Part shown: positions 32,223-39,047 of the stretch, one piece after another
Position numbering within the stretch: position 1 is the first letter of the stretch
Layout: each line of letters starts with the position of its first letter
Assembly: GCA_031412355.1 (NCBI GenBank)
Contig: JANOCR010000113.1
Coordinates: 1-46,424, forward strand
DNA: 46,424 nucleotides
DNA from: JAENVT01 sp031412355
GTDB taxonomy: Bacteria; Actinomycetota; Acidimicrobiia; Acidimicrobiales; Ilumatobacteraceae
Direction: 5' to 3'
Notes under the pieces: generated by a model
The model's database searches: none
The model's input: only the letters and a program-made list of their open reading frames with translations
Told to the model about the DNA's origin: nothing
Position numbers and translations under genes: made by a program

Positions 32223-33230
32223 GTGAGCGACCCGGTGGAGATCTCGGTGGGCGGTCGGTCGGTCACGATCACCAGTCCCGACAAGGTCTTCTTCAAGACG
32301 CGCAACGACACCAAGCTCGATCTCGTCAACTACTACGGGTCGGTCGGCGACGCTGTAATGCGCCAGATGCTCGACCGCCCCGTACTGCTGCAACGGTTCC
32401 CCAACGGTGCCCATGGCTCGAACTTCTTCCAGAAGCGCATACCCGAAGGCGCGCCGGATTGGCTGCACACCACCATCGTGCAGACACCCAACGGCACGGA
32501 GTCCCGGGCGCTGGTCATCGCCGACCTCGCCCACGTCCTGTGGGCCGTGAACCTCGGCTGCCTCGGCTTTCACTCGTGGCCGACTCATGCGGCCGATCTG
32601 GAACACTGCGACGAGTTGCGCATCGATCTGGATCCCGGCCCGGGAACGACGTACCCGATGGCGCAAGAAGCCGCCGCCCACACCAAGACGTTGTTCGACG
32701 AACTCGGCATCGTCGCGTTCATCAAGACATCGGGCAACCGCGGCCTGCACGTGTACGTTCGCCTGCAGGCCACGCACGACAGCGTGGCCGTGCGCAGCGC
32801 GGCTGTGGCCGTCGCCCGCGAGTTGGAGCGTCGACATCCCGACCTGATCACCGCAGCGTGGTGGAAGGAGGAGCGCGGTGAACGGATCTTCATCGACTTC
32901 AACCAGAACGCACCACACAAGACCGTCTTCGCCCCATGGTCCGTACGAGCCCTCGACCACGCGCCGGTCTCGTTCCCCTTCCCGTGGGATCTGCTGTCGA
33001 CGTTGCGCCCGCACGACATGACCATCGCCACGGTGCCCGCGTGGGTCTCGCAGCACGGCGACGCCTGGGCGACCATGAACGAAGAGCCGCAATCCATCGA
33101 GCCGATCCTTGCCCTGGTTCGTGCCGACCAGGCGGCCGGGTTGCAGGATGCCCCGTGGCCACCGGTGTACCCGAAGATGGAAGGCGAGCCGTCCCGGGTC
33201 GCGCCGAGCCGCGCCAAGAAGCCGAAGTGA
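32223..33230 (+). CDS. LigD-type polymerase/primase domain protein (NHEJ-type)
   Basis: The 335-residue protein matches the stand-alone archaeo-eukaryotic-primase (PolDom) family of LigD. It contains LQRFPNGAHGSNFFQKR, the paired metal-binding aspartates in ELRIDLDPGPG, SGNRGLHVYVRL, and the third acidic site in RIFIDFNQN. Such enzymes fill gaps and add ribonucleotides during non-homologous end joining. No ligase or nuclease domain and no Ku gene are present here, so the partners must lie elsewhere. The GTG start has TACGGT 7 nt upstream. Its TGA overlaps the next gene's GTG by 4 bp. The C-terminus ends in a basic tail (SRAKKPK). Confidence 0.93.
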   Translation: MSDPVEISVGGRSVTITSPDKVFFKTRNDTKLDLVNYYGSVGDAVMRQMLDRPVLLQRFPNGAHGSNFFQKRIPEGAPDWLHTTIVQTPNGTESRALVIADLAHVLWAVNLGCLGFHSWPTHAADLEHCDELRIDLDPGPGTTYPMAQEAAAHTKTLFDELGIVAFIKTSGNRGLHVYVRLQATHDSVAVRSAAVAVARELERRHPDLITAAWWKEERGERIFIDFNQNAPHKTVFAPWSVRALDHAPVSFPFPWDLLSTLRPHDMTIATVPAWVSQHGDAWATMNEEPQSIEPILALVRADQAAGLQDAPWPPVYPKMEGEPSRVAPSRAKKPK

Positions 33231-34003
33231 CAACGCTCCCCATCGCTGATCGCTGGTTCGAGCGCACCACTATCGATGACTCGATCACACTGCTCTGGGA
33301 GCCGCACGTCATTCCACTGATGCGCTGCAACATCTGGCACGTTCGCGGCCGTGACCGCGATCTGGTCGTCGACACCGGGATGGGCCTGATGAGCCTGGGC
33401 GACGAGTTGGCGGATCTGGTCGACAAGACCGTCACCGCCGTTGCCACACACGGCCACGACGATCACATCGGCGGGCACCACGAGTTCGCCGACGTCGTTG
33501 TGCACCCGGCTGAGGCCCCGTTGCTGCTCGATCCACCGATCTCGTCGCTCGTGCCACGCGAAGCATGGGGTGACGACGTCGTCGATGCCCTCGAGGCCGC
33601 CGGTTATCCGATGCCCGAGCCGTACTTCGTCACCGCGCTGCCGGCGGGCATGTCGACGGACTCGTTCCATCAACAACCCGTCGCCCGGGTTCGCCACATT
33701 CGCGAAGGCGACGAGATCGACCTGGGCGATCGCTGCTTCGAAGTGATCCACCTTCCCGGTCACTCACCCGGGTCGATCGGGCTGTGGGAGCACAGCTCCG
33801 GCACCCTGTTCTCAGGGGATGCGATCTACGACGGCCCGCTGCTCGATGAGTTGCCGGAATCATCGATCGACGACTACTGCGCAACCATGGATCGCCTGCT
33901 GGCACTGCCGGTCACCGTGGTGCACGCCGGCCACGATCCGAGCTTCGGGCGCGACCGGCTGCACGAATTGGTGCGTGCGTACCTGCGGCGTCGACGCGGA
34001 TGA
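33227..34003 (+). CDS. MBL-fold metallo-hydrolase coupled to the LigD polymerase
   Basis: The 258-residue protein has THGHDDH (74-80), VIHLPGHSPGSIGLWEH and FSGDAIYDG, the metal-site series of a two-metal MBL hydrolase. The subgroup and substrate are not clear. Coupling to the polymerase (GTGA overlap) is notable because some MBL proteins act on nucleic acids, but this one lacks a beta-CASP domain and looks like a small-molecule hydrolase. A GTG at 33227 is the natural start; longer frames run through the polymerase gene. A small AGCCA/TGGCT hairpin lies just after the stop. Confidence 0.85.
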   Translation: MTTLPIADRWFERTTIDDSITLLWEPHVIPLMRCNIWHVRGRDRDLVVDTGMGLMSLGDELADLVDKTVTAVATHGHDDHIGGHHEFADVVVHPAEAPLLLDPPISSLVPREAWGDDVVDALEAAGYPMPEPYFVTALPAGMSTDSFHQQPVARVRHIREGDEIDLGDRCFEVIHLPGHSPGSIGLWEHSSGTLFSGDAIYDGPLLDELPESSIDDYCATMDRLLALPVTVVHAGHDPSFGRDRLHELVRAYLRRRRG

Positions 34004-34027
34004 GTCAAATTGCCTAGCCAAAGTGGC

Positions 34028-34056
34028 TTGCCAACACCTGTGCCGGCTGTTTGAAT
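34028..34056 (+). promoter_or_regulatory. Candidate sigma70 promoter of the 34 kb small RNA
   Basis: TTGCCA (34028-34033) is followed after 17 nt by TTGAAT (34051-34056). An overlapping alternative -10 is AATATT. The predicted start near 34063 leaves a short leader before the Shine-Dalgarno sequence. Confidence 0.4.
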
Positions 34057-34062
34057 ATTGAT

Positions 34063-34232
34063 CACCAGAGAGAGGAGGTGGTCCAAACGATGACAGGTTT
34101 AGATTGTGGGACTCTGGAGGTGGTTGGCCGCTAACGGCCTTCGGACTGGACCGTCTGGCGAAACCCCGCCAACCTCCGCTCGAACATCTCACCGAAGCTG
34201 GTCCCGTCGGTAGTCAATGAGATGTCGAGTCT
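34063..34232 (+). ncRNA. Candidate structured small RNA with mutually exclusive hairpins and internal anti-SD
   Basis: The 237-bp gap between convergent hydrolase genes holds no ordinary protein gene but much ordered structure. SD1 AGGAGGTGG (34073-34081) and an SD-like block GGAGGTGG (34116-34123) can both pair with ACCTCC (34172-34177). Fold A has hairpins GGCCG/CGGCC (34126-34130 with 34135-34139) and TGGCG/CGCCA (34156-34160 with 34167-34171). Fold B pairs GGAGG and TTGGC (34116-34128, with a bulge) with GCCAACCTCC (34168-34177), and the two folds exclude each other. A third stem, ACATCTC plus ACCGA with TCGGT plus GAGATGT, spans 34184-34225. I do not recognise a named RNA family. The plus strand is favoured by SD1 and the ORF. 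Confidence 0.55.
34090..34134 (+). CDS. 14-residue small ORF with full Shine-Dalgarno (MTGLDCGTLEVVGR)
   Basis: ATG to TAA encodes MTGLDCGTLEVVGR. A complete AGGAGGTGG starts 17 nt before the ATG (AGGAGG-to-ATG gap 11 nt). This is far stronger than the ribosome sites of most genes here, which are leaderless. The ORF uses a TTA codon, rare in this genome, and its last codons (GAGGTGGTTGGCCGC) overlap the second SD-like block and the fold-switch hairpin. Ribosome progress over the ORF would therefore change the RNA fold. It may be a small protein, a leader peptide, or part of a dual-function RNA. Confidence 0.5.
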   Translation: MTGLDCGTLEVVGR

Positions 34233-34240
34233 CTATCAGT

Positions 34241-34849
34241 TCAATTGAACGAGGAGAGGTGCGCTACGAGCGCCCTCTCCTCGTTCGCGTCACGGGCGCT
34301 AGACACGATCGTGTGGTCGGGCAGTGCCAGCAGCACGTCGCGAATCGAGCGGACGATCGTGGGCTCGTCGCTGTAGCTGCGGCCCGTGGCGCCGGGGCCG
34401 CCGCAGAACAGGGTGTCTCCACTGAACACCACCCCGCTGGCCACGTCGTGGAAGCAGCAGCAACCAGGCGAATGACCCGGCGTGTGCAGCACGCCAAGTT
34501 CGTGACCAGCTGCCGCCAGCACCTCGCCGGGGATCAGCACTGCGTCGGGTTGCGCATCGGGCCACACAACGTCCCACAACATGCGATCAGCGCCGTGCAG
34601 CGACACGGGTGCGTCGACAGCGTCTCGCAACGGTACGGCCGCGTTGATGTGGTCGTTGTGACCGTGTGTCAGCACGATGGCCTTCACACGTCGACCGTTG
34701 ATCGCATCAACGATGGCGGCAGCATCGTGAGCGGCATCGAACACCACAACCTCGCGGTCGTCGCCGACCAACCAGATGTTGTTGGTGACCGCCCACTCGC
34801 CACCGTCGAGGGCGAAGATGCCGTCGGTCGTTACGAGTTCAATCGTCAC
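34241..34849 (-). CDS. MBL-fold hydrolase downstream of mycothiol formaldehyde dehydrogenase
   Basis: The 202-residue protein has THGHNDH (61-67), LHTPGHSPGCCCFHD and FSGDTLFCGGPGATGRSY, typical of a GloB-like MBL hydrolase. In mycobacteria an MBL gene follows mscR in the same way, and its product has been proposed to hydrolyse S-formylmycothiol, the product of MscR; that role is inferred from context. Possible GTG starts are at 34849 and 34858, 10 and 1 bp after the mscR stop. I use 34849, giving VTIELVTTDG. Its last 15 codons lie in the 34247-34286 palindrome. Confidence 0.85.
   Translation of the reverse strand: MTIELVTTDGIFALDGGEWAVTNNIWLVGDDREVVVFDAAHDAAAIVDAINGRRVKAIVLTHGHNDHINAAVPLRDAVDAPVSLHGADRMLWDVVWPDAQPDAVLIPGEVLAAAGHELGVLHTPGHSPGCCCFHDVASGVVFSGDTLFCGGPGATGRSYSDEPTIVRSIRDVLLALPDHTIVSSARDANEERALVAHLSSFN
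34247..34286. terminator. 17-bp palindrome overlapping the MBL gene end
   Basis: GAACGAGGAGAGG (34247-34259) pairs perfectly with CCTCTCCTCGTTC (34274-34286). An adjoining GCGC/GCGC extends the stem to 17 bp, with one bulged T and a 5-nt loop. It is the strongest hairpin seen in the window. It may end transcripts from both sides, including the small RNA, while coding for the C-terminus of the MBL protein. Confidence 0.6.
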
Positions 34850-34859
34850 AGCACCCACA

Positions 34860-35945
34860 TCACAGAACGACCACGCTGCGCAGCACCTCGCCACGCTCCA
34901 TCTTGTGAAACGCCTCCTCGACCGCGTCGAGCGAGATGGTCTCGCTGACGAACTTGTCGAGCGGCAGGCGGCCCTGCTGATGCAACGTGACCAGCATGGG
35001 GAAGTCGCGCGACGGAAGGCAGTCGCCGTACCACGACGATTTCAACGCGCCGCCACGACCGAACACTTCGATGAAGGGCAGTTCCAACGTCATGTCGGGG
35101 CGAGGCACACCGACGAGCACCACGGTGCCGGCCAGGTCGCGCGCCTCGAACGCCTGGCGGTAGACCGCAGGGTTACCGATTGCCTCGATGCATACGTCGG
35201 CACCGTTGCCCTCGGTGACCGACTTGATGTACTCCACGGGGTCGGACTTGGTGGAGTTGCACGTGTGGGTTGCACCGAACTCCTTGGCCCATTCCAGCTT
35301 GCGGTCGTCGATGTCGACGGCCACGATCGTGTGGGCACCGGCCAAGCGTGCGCCGGCAATGGCAGCATCGCCCACGCCACCACAACCGAAGACCGCCACC
35401 GAGTCACCGCGACCGACGTTGCCGGTGTTGATCGCAGCACCAATGCCGGCCATCACGCCGCACCCGAGCAAGCCCGCAGTCGTGGCCGGCACGCCAGGGT
35501 CGACCTTCGTGCATTGGCCCGCGGCGACGAGCGTCTTGTCGACAAACGCACCGATGCCAAGGGCTGGGGACAACACGGTCCCGTCGGTCAGCGTCATCTT
35601 CTGGGTGGCATTGAACGTGTTGAAACAGACCCACGGCCGACCACGCAGGCAGCTGCGGCAGGTGCCGCACACGGCCCGCCAGTTGAGGATCACGAAATCG
35701 CCCGGCACGACGTTGGTTACTCCTTCCCCGACCGACTCGACGACGCCCGCGGCCTCGTGGCCGAGCAGGAACGGAAAGTCGTCGTTGATGCCACCCTCTC
35801 GGTAGTGAAGGTCGGTGTGGCACACGCCGCAGGCCTGCACCTTGACGACTGCCTCACCGGGCCCGGGATCGGGGACGACGATCGTCTCGATCGACACCGG
35901 CGCGCCCTTCGAGCGCGCCACGACTCCGCGAACCTGCTGTGACAT
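34860..35945 (-). CDS. mscR: S-(hydroxymethyl)mycothiol dehydrogenase
   Basis: The 361-residue zinc alcohol dehydrogenase oxidises the mycothiol adduct of formaldehyde to S-formylmycothiol with NAD. Catalytic zinc ligands are in ACGVCHTDLHYREGG (Cys42) and LLGHEAAG (His63, Glu64). The structural zinc cysteines are Cys93, Cys96, Cys99 and Cys107 (CGTCRSCLRGRPWVC). The NAD site is VFGCGGVGDAAI. Blocks such as REGGINDDFPFLLGHEAAGV and FNATQKMTLTDGTVLSPALG are those of the mycobacterial MscR/AdhE2 subgroup. A canonical GGAGGT precedes the ATG. The enzyme implies that this organism makes mycothiol. Confidence 0.93.
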   Translation of the reverse strand: MSQQVRGVVARSKGAPVSIETIVVPDPGPGEAVVKVQACGVCHTDLHYREGGINDDFPFLLGHEAAGVVESVGEGVTNVVPGDFVILNWRAVCGTCRSCLRGRPWVCFNTFNATQKMTLTDGTVLSPALGIGAFVDKTLVAAGQCTKVDPGVPATTAGLLGCGVMAGIGAAINTGNVGRGDSVAVFGCGGVGDAAIAGARLAGAHTIVAVDIDDRKLEWAKEFGATHTCNSTKSDPVEYIKSVTEGNGADVCIEAIGNPAVYRQAFEARDLAGTVVLVGVPRPDMTLELPFIEVFGRGGALKSSWYGDCLPSRDFPMLVTLHQQGRLPLDKFVSETISLDAVEEAFHKMERGEVLRSVVVL

Positions 35946-35990
35946 TGAAACCTCCGTATCAGCGGCCCGTGGGCCGACCCCGAGCGGAGA

Positions 35991-36992
35991 TTACTCGCCG
36001 CGCCGCCCGCGACGGCGCTCGCGGTCGGGCGCATTGCCCGACGGCGCCGAGTTGACCAGCGGACCGACGGCCTCGATGATGTCGTCGAGCGTGGGTTTGG
36101 CGATCAACTCGTCGAGCGCCTGCCGCATTGCGGCGAGATGCACCGGCGACGTACCGCAGCAACCGCCGACGATCCGTGCGCCAGCCTTAACCGCCAGCTG
36201 GGTGTACTTGGCCATCAGCTCAGGGGTACCGGTGTACACAGCCTCGGTACCAGCGAAGTACGGCACACCGCAGTTGCCCTTCGAGATCAGGTGCGTGTGC
36301 ACATCGCGTTCGCTCATCGCCAGCAGCGACACCAAGATGTCGCTGGCGCCGACACCGCAATTGGCGCCGATGGCCACCGGGGGCTGGGCCAGATCGTCGA
36401 ACACGTGCGATAGATCACCCGGCAGTAGACCCATCATTGTGCGACCAGCAGTATCGAACGAGCACGTTGCCGTGTAGGGCAAACCGGCCCGCAGCGCGCC
36501 CGTTGCCGCAGCGCGAATCTCTTCCGATGCCGACATGGTCTCGATCCACGCAATGTCGGCTCCACCAGCCTTCAATCCTTCGGCCAACTCGTTGAACGAC
36601 TCGATCGCGGCGTCTTCGGTCAGAGCACCGAGCGGCTCGAACAGTTCACCCGTCGGGCCCATCGAACCGGCCACCACCACGGGGCGTGGCGATGCGTCAG
36701 CCACTTCGCAGGCGATCTCGGCGGCGCGTTTGGCCAGCTCGTAGACCCGGCCCTCGGCACGGTGCAGTTTGAGCCGGTGTCGATTGCAGCCGAACGTGTT
36801 GGTCAAGATGATGTCGGCGCCGGCGTCGACGAACTGCTGATGCAGCGTGCGCACCTTGTCGGGTTGATCGACGTTCCAGAATTCCGGCGGGTCGCCGGCC
36901 CCGAGACCGCGCTCGAAATAGTTGGTGCCTGTGGCCCCGTCGGCCAGAAGTGTGCGACCGGCGGACAGCAAATCGGCAAGGGAAGCTCGCAT
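35991..36992 (-). CDS. Homocysteine S-methyltransferase family protein (betaine-homocysteine methyltransferase-like)
   Basis: The 333-residue protein has the zinc-binding cysteines of this family: GANCGVGASDIL and VGGCCGTSPVHLAAM near residue 280. The N-terminal LLADGATGTNYFERG block also fits. Members methylate homocysteine from betaine, S-methylmethionine or other donors, or serve as the N-terminal half of MetH. The LGAGDPPEFWNVDQPDKVRTLHQQFVDAGAD pattern is closest to the betaine-type enzymes, but the donor is inferred. The tail is Arg-rich (RERRRGRRGE). Leaderless start: TAGCCT, 9 nt before the ATG. The stop lies 45 bp downstream of the start codon of the same-strand mscR gene. Confidence 0.85.
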   Translation of the reverse strand: MRASLADLLSAGRTLLADGATGTNYFERGLGAGDPPEFWNVDQPDKVRTLHQQFVDAGADIILTNTFGCNRHRLKLHRAEGRVYELAKRAAEIACEVADASPRPVVVAGSMGPTGELFEPLGALTEDAAIESFNELAEGLKAGGADIAWIETMSASEEIRAAATGALRAGLPYTATCSFDTAGRTMMGLLPGDLSHVFDDLAQPPVAIGANCGVGASDILVSLLAMSERDVHTHLISKGNCGVPYFAGTEAVYTGTPELMAKYTQLAVKAGARIVGGCCGTSPVHLAAMRQALDELIAKPTLDDIIEAVGPLVNSAPSGNAPDRERRRGRRGE

Positions 36993-37001
36993 GGTGAACC
37001 C

Positions 37002-37022
37002 AGGCTACCGCCCGCCTACAGT
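37002..37022. promoter_or_regulatory. Divergent leaderless -10 pair (homocysteine methyltransferase / BVMO)
   Basis: TAGCCT on the minus strand (37002-37007) lies 9 nt before the methyltransferase ATG. TACAGT on the plus strand (37017-37022) lies 7 nt before the BVMO ATG. Only 9 bp separate the hexamers. Confidence 0.55.
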
Positions 37023-37029
37023 CCCCGCC

Positions 37030-38958
37030 ATGGCCTCCCATGTCGAGCCGGCCCGGTCCAGCGAAACCAACGAACAACTCGCTGAAATGGTCGCGGTGGC
37101 CGATTTGCCGTCACTGCTGGCAGCGTTGGCGCACATCTCGACGTCTCCGGATCTACCCGGTGATGGCCTGTTCCTCGATCCCACGAAGCATCACGAACCG
37201 CAGGGAGGCTGGACGCCCGAACAGCAGGCCCATGCCCGGGATCTCGCCGTTCGTACCCTGATCGAGCTTCGCGATTCCGACTGGCCGGCGGCACCCCGGC
37301 CGACTGCCGAGTCGGTCAGACCGATCATCTCCTGGATGATGGCCACCGAGGCTTCCGAAGATTATTTGACGCTGTTGCTCGAAGAGCTCGGCGACTCGTC
37401 GCAGGATCTGCGGGCGCCAGCGTGGACGGTCGCCGACGTGGCTCCCGACCGGAGGTTGCGCGTCGCTGTGATCGGTGCCGGCATGTCGGGATTGCTGGCG
37501 GCCCACCGCCTGCACCAGGCAGGGATCGAGGTGGTGGTGTATGAGAAGAACTCCGACGTAGGCGGCACCTGGCTCGAGAACACGTACCCCGGGTGCAGGG
37601 TCGATGTCTCCAGCCACCTGTTCTGCTACTCGTTCGCCCAACGCGACGACTGGCCACAGCACTTCTCCACACAGCCCGAGTTGCTCGATTACTTCAGGGG
37701 CTTCGCCGACGAGTTCGACGTGCGCCAATTCATCCGCTTCTCGACGTCGGTCGACGCAGTCTCGTTCGACGATCGATCGGCGACTTGGCAGGTGTGCACG
37801 GTGGATGCCGACGGCCGAACCGAGACCGCCACCTTCGACGCCATCGTCAACGCAACCGGTCAGTTGAACCGCCCGAAGCTGCCTGACATCGCCGGGCGCA
37901 CGTCGTTCGCGGGACCGGCCTTTCATTCGGCGCAGTGGCGCCACGACATCGACCTCACTGGCAAGCGGGTGGCAGTCATCGGCACCGGTGCGAGCGCCGC
38001 GCAGTTCATCCCCATCATCGCCGAGCAGGCCAGACAGGTGTTGGTGTTCCAGCGCACGCCCAACTGGCTGGCACCGACCCTCGACTACCACGCCGAAGTT
38101 GCCGATGGGCAGCGTTGGCTGCTGACGCACGTGCCCTATTACAGCCAGTGGTACCGCTTCTGGCTGTTCTGGCGCTATGCCGAGGGCATGCTCCCTGCCG
38201 TGAAGGTGGACCCGGATTGGGATGGTCAGGGACAATCGGTCAGTGCCGCCAACGAGCAGATGCGAATGCTGCTGGGTATGTACATCGGGCTGTGCTTCGG
38301 CGACCGACCCGACCTGCTGGCCAAGGTGATGCCCGACTATCCGCCGGCGGCGAAGCGGATCATCCGCGACAACGGCGTTTGGGCGACAACCCTGAAACGC
38401 GACAACGTGCAACTGATCACGGAACCCATCGCCGAGATCGTGCCGAATGGATTGGTGATGTGCGACGGCACCGCACACGACGTCGATGTCGTCATCTACG
38501 GCAGCGGCTTTCAGGCCTCTCGGTTCCTCACACCGATGCGCGTCGTCGGCCGCGGCGGCGTCGACCTGCACGACCAGTGGAACGGCAATGCGCGTGCGTA
38601 CCTCGGCATTGTCGCTCCCAACTTTCCGAACTTCTTCATGCTGTACGGCCCGAACACCAACATCGTCGTCAACGGCAGCATCATCTACTTCTCGGAGTGC
38701 GAGGTGCACTACGTCATGCAGTGCCTTCGCCACATCCTCCAGACGGGCGTGCGGGCCATCGATTGCCTGCCGTCGGTGCACGACCGGTACAACGAGCGCG
38801 TCGACGACGGCAACCTGCACATGGCGTGGGGTGCCTCGAGTGTCAACAGTTGGTACAAGAGCGACTCCGGTCGCGTTGCGCAGAACTGGCCGTTCAGCCT
38901 GCTCGAGTTCTGGCAGCAGACACGCGAGGTCAACGCCGCCGATTACGAGGCGCTGTAG
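37030..38958 (+). CDS. Baeyer-Villiger monooxygenase, 4-hydroxyacetophenone-monooxygenase type
   Basis: The 642-residue flavoprotein has the FAD-binding GAGMSG at 149-154, the BVMO fingerprint FAGPAFHSAQW at 293-303 (usual FxGxxxHxxxW, here followed by Arg instead of Pro or Asp), and the NADPH-binding GTGASA at 318-323. The N-terminal extension of about 130 residues and the overall length match HAPMO-type enzymes, which convert ketones to esters. The natural substrate is unknown. The start is ATG 37030 with TACAGT 7 nt upstream. A hairpin begins within the stop codon, followed by the dispersed repeat. Confidence 0.92.
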   Translation: MASHVEPARSSETNEQLAEMVAVADLPSLLAALAHISTSPDLPGDGLFLDPTKHHEPQGGWTPEQQAHARDLAVRTLIELRDSDWPAAPRPTAESVRPIISWMMATEASEDYLTLLLEELGDSSQDLRAPAWTVADVAPDRRLRVAVIGAGMSGLLAAHRLHQAGIEVVVYEKNSDVGGTWLENTYPGCRVDVSSHLFCYSFAQRDDWPQHFSTQPELLDYFRGFADEFDVRQFIRFSTSVDAVSFDDRSATWQVCTVDADGRTETATFDAIVNATGQLNRPKLPDIAGRTSFAGPAFHSAQWRHDIDLTGKRVAVIGTGASAAQFIPIIAEQARQVLVFQRTPNWLAPTLDYHAEVADGQRWLLTHVPYYSQWYRFWLFWRYAEGMLPAVKVDPDWDGQGQSVSAANEQMRMLLGMYIGLCFGDRPDLLAKVMPDYPPAAKRIIRDNGVWATTLKRDNVQLITEPIAEIVPNGLVMCDGTAHDVDVVIYGSGFQASRFLTPMRVVGRGGVDLHDQWNGNARAYLGIVAPNFPNFFMLYGPNTNIVVNGSIIYFSECEVHYVMQCLRHILQTGVRAIDCLPSVHDRYNERVDDGNLHMAWGASSVNSWYKSDSGRVAQNWPFSLLEFWQQTREVNAADYEAL

Positions 38959-38985
38959 CTCGCCAAACGAAAGCGTTTGTGAGCT
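38957..38985 (+). terminator. Hairpin at the BVMO stop codon
   Basis: AGCTC and CAAACG pair with CGTTTG and GAGCT around an AAAG loop, and the stem begins within the stop codon. It shares its right-hand arm with the adjacent dispersed repeat (38973-39019), so only one of the two can form at a time. Confidence 0.55.
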
Positions 38986-39019
38986 GGCGCACCGATACGG
39001 GGCCGGAGTCATCAAACGC
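38973..39019. repeat. 47-nt two-tier palindrome, copy 2 of a dispersed pair
   Basis: The element has arms GCGTTTG and CAAACGC at its ends and CCGATACGGGGCCGG in the middle. It is an inverted copy of 22265-22311 with 39 of 47 positions identical and the same length. It again lies in a gap between convergent gene ends (BVMO and 2-hydroxyacid dehydrogenase). Confidence 0.65.
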
Positions 39020-39047
39020 TTGAACCTGTGCTGCGCGCAAGCCAGAA

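Noticed and set aside
34124..34211. Second small ORF starting at a TTG after the second SD-like block.
   Set aside because: The SD-to-start gap is only about 3 nt, and the translation is Arg/Ser/Thr-rich with no sign of selection.
37153..39015. 620-codon minus-strand frame.
   Set aside because: It is antisense to the Baeyer-Villiger monooxygenase, whose cofactor motifs are intact.
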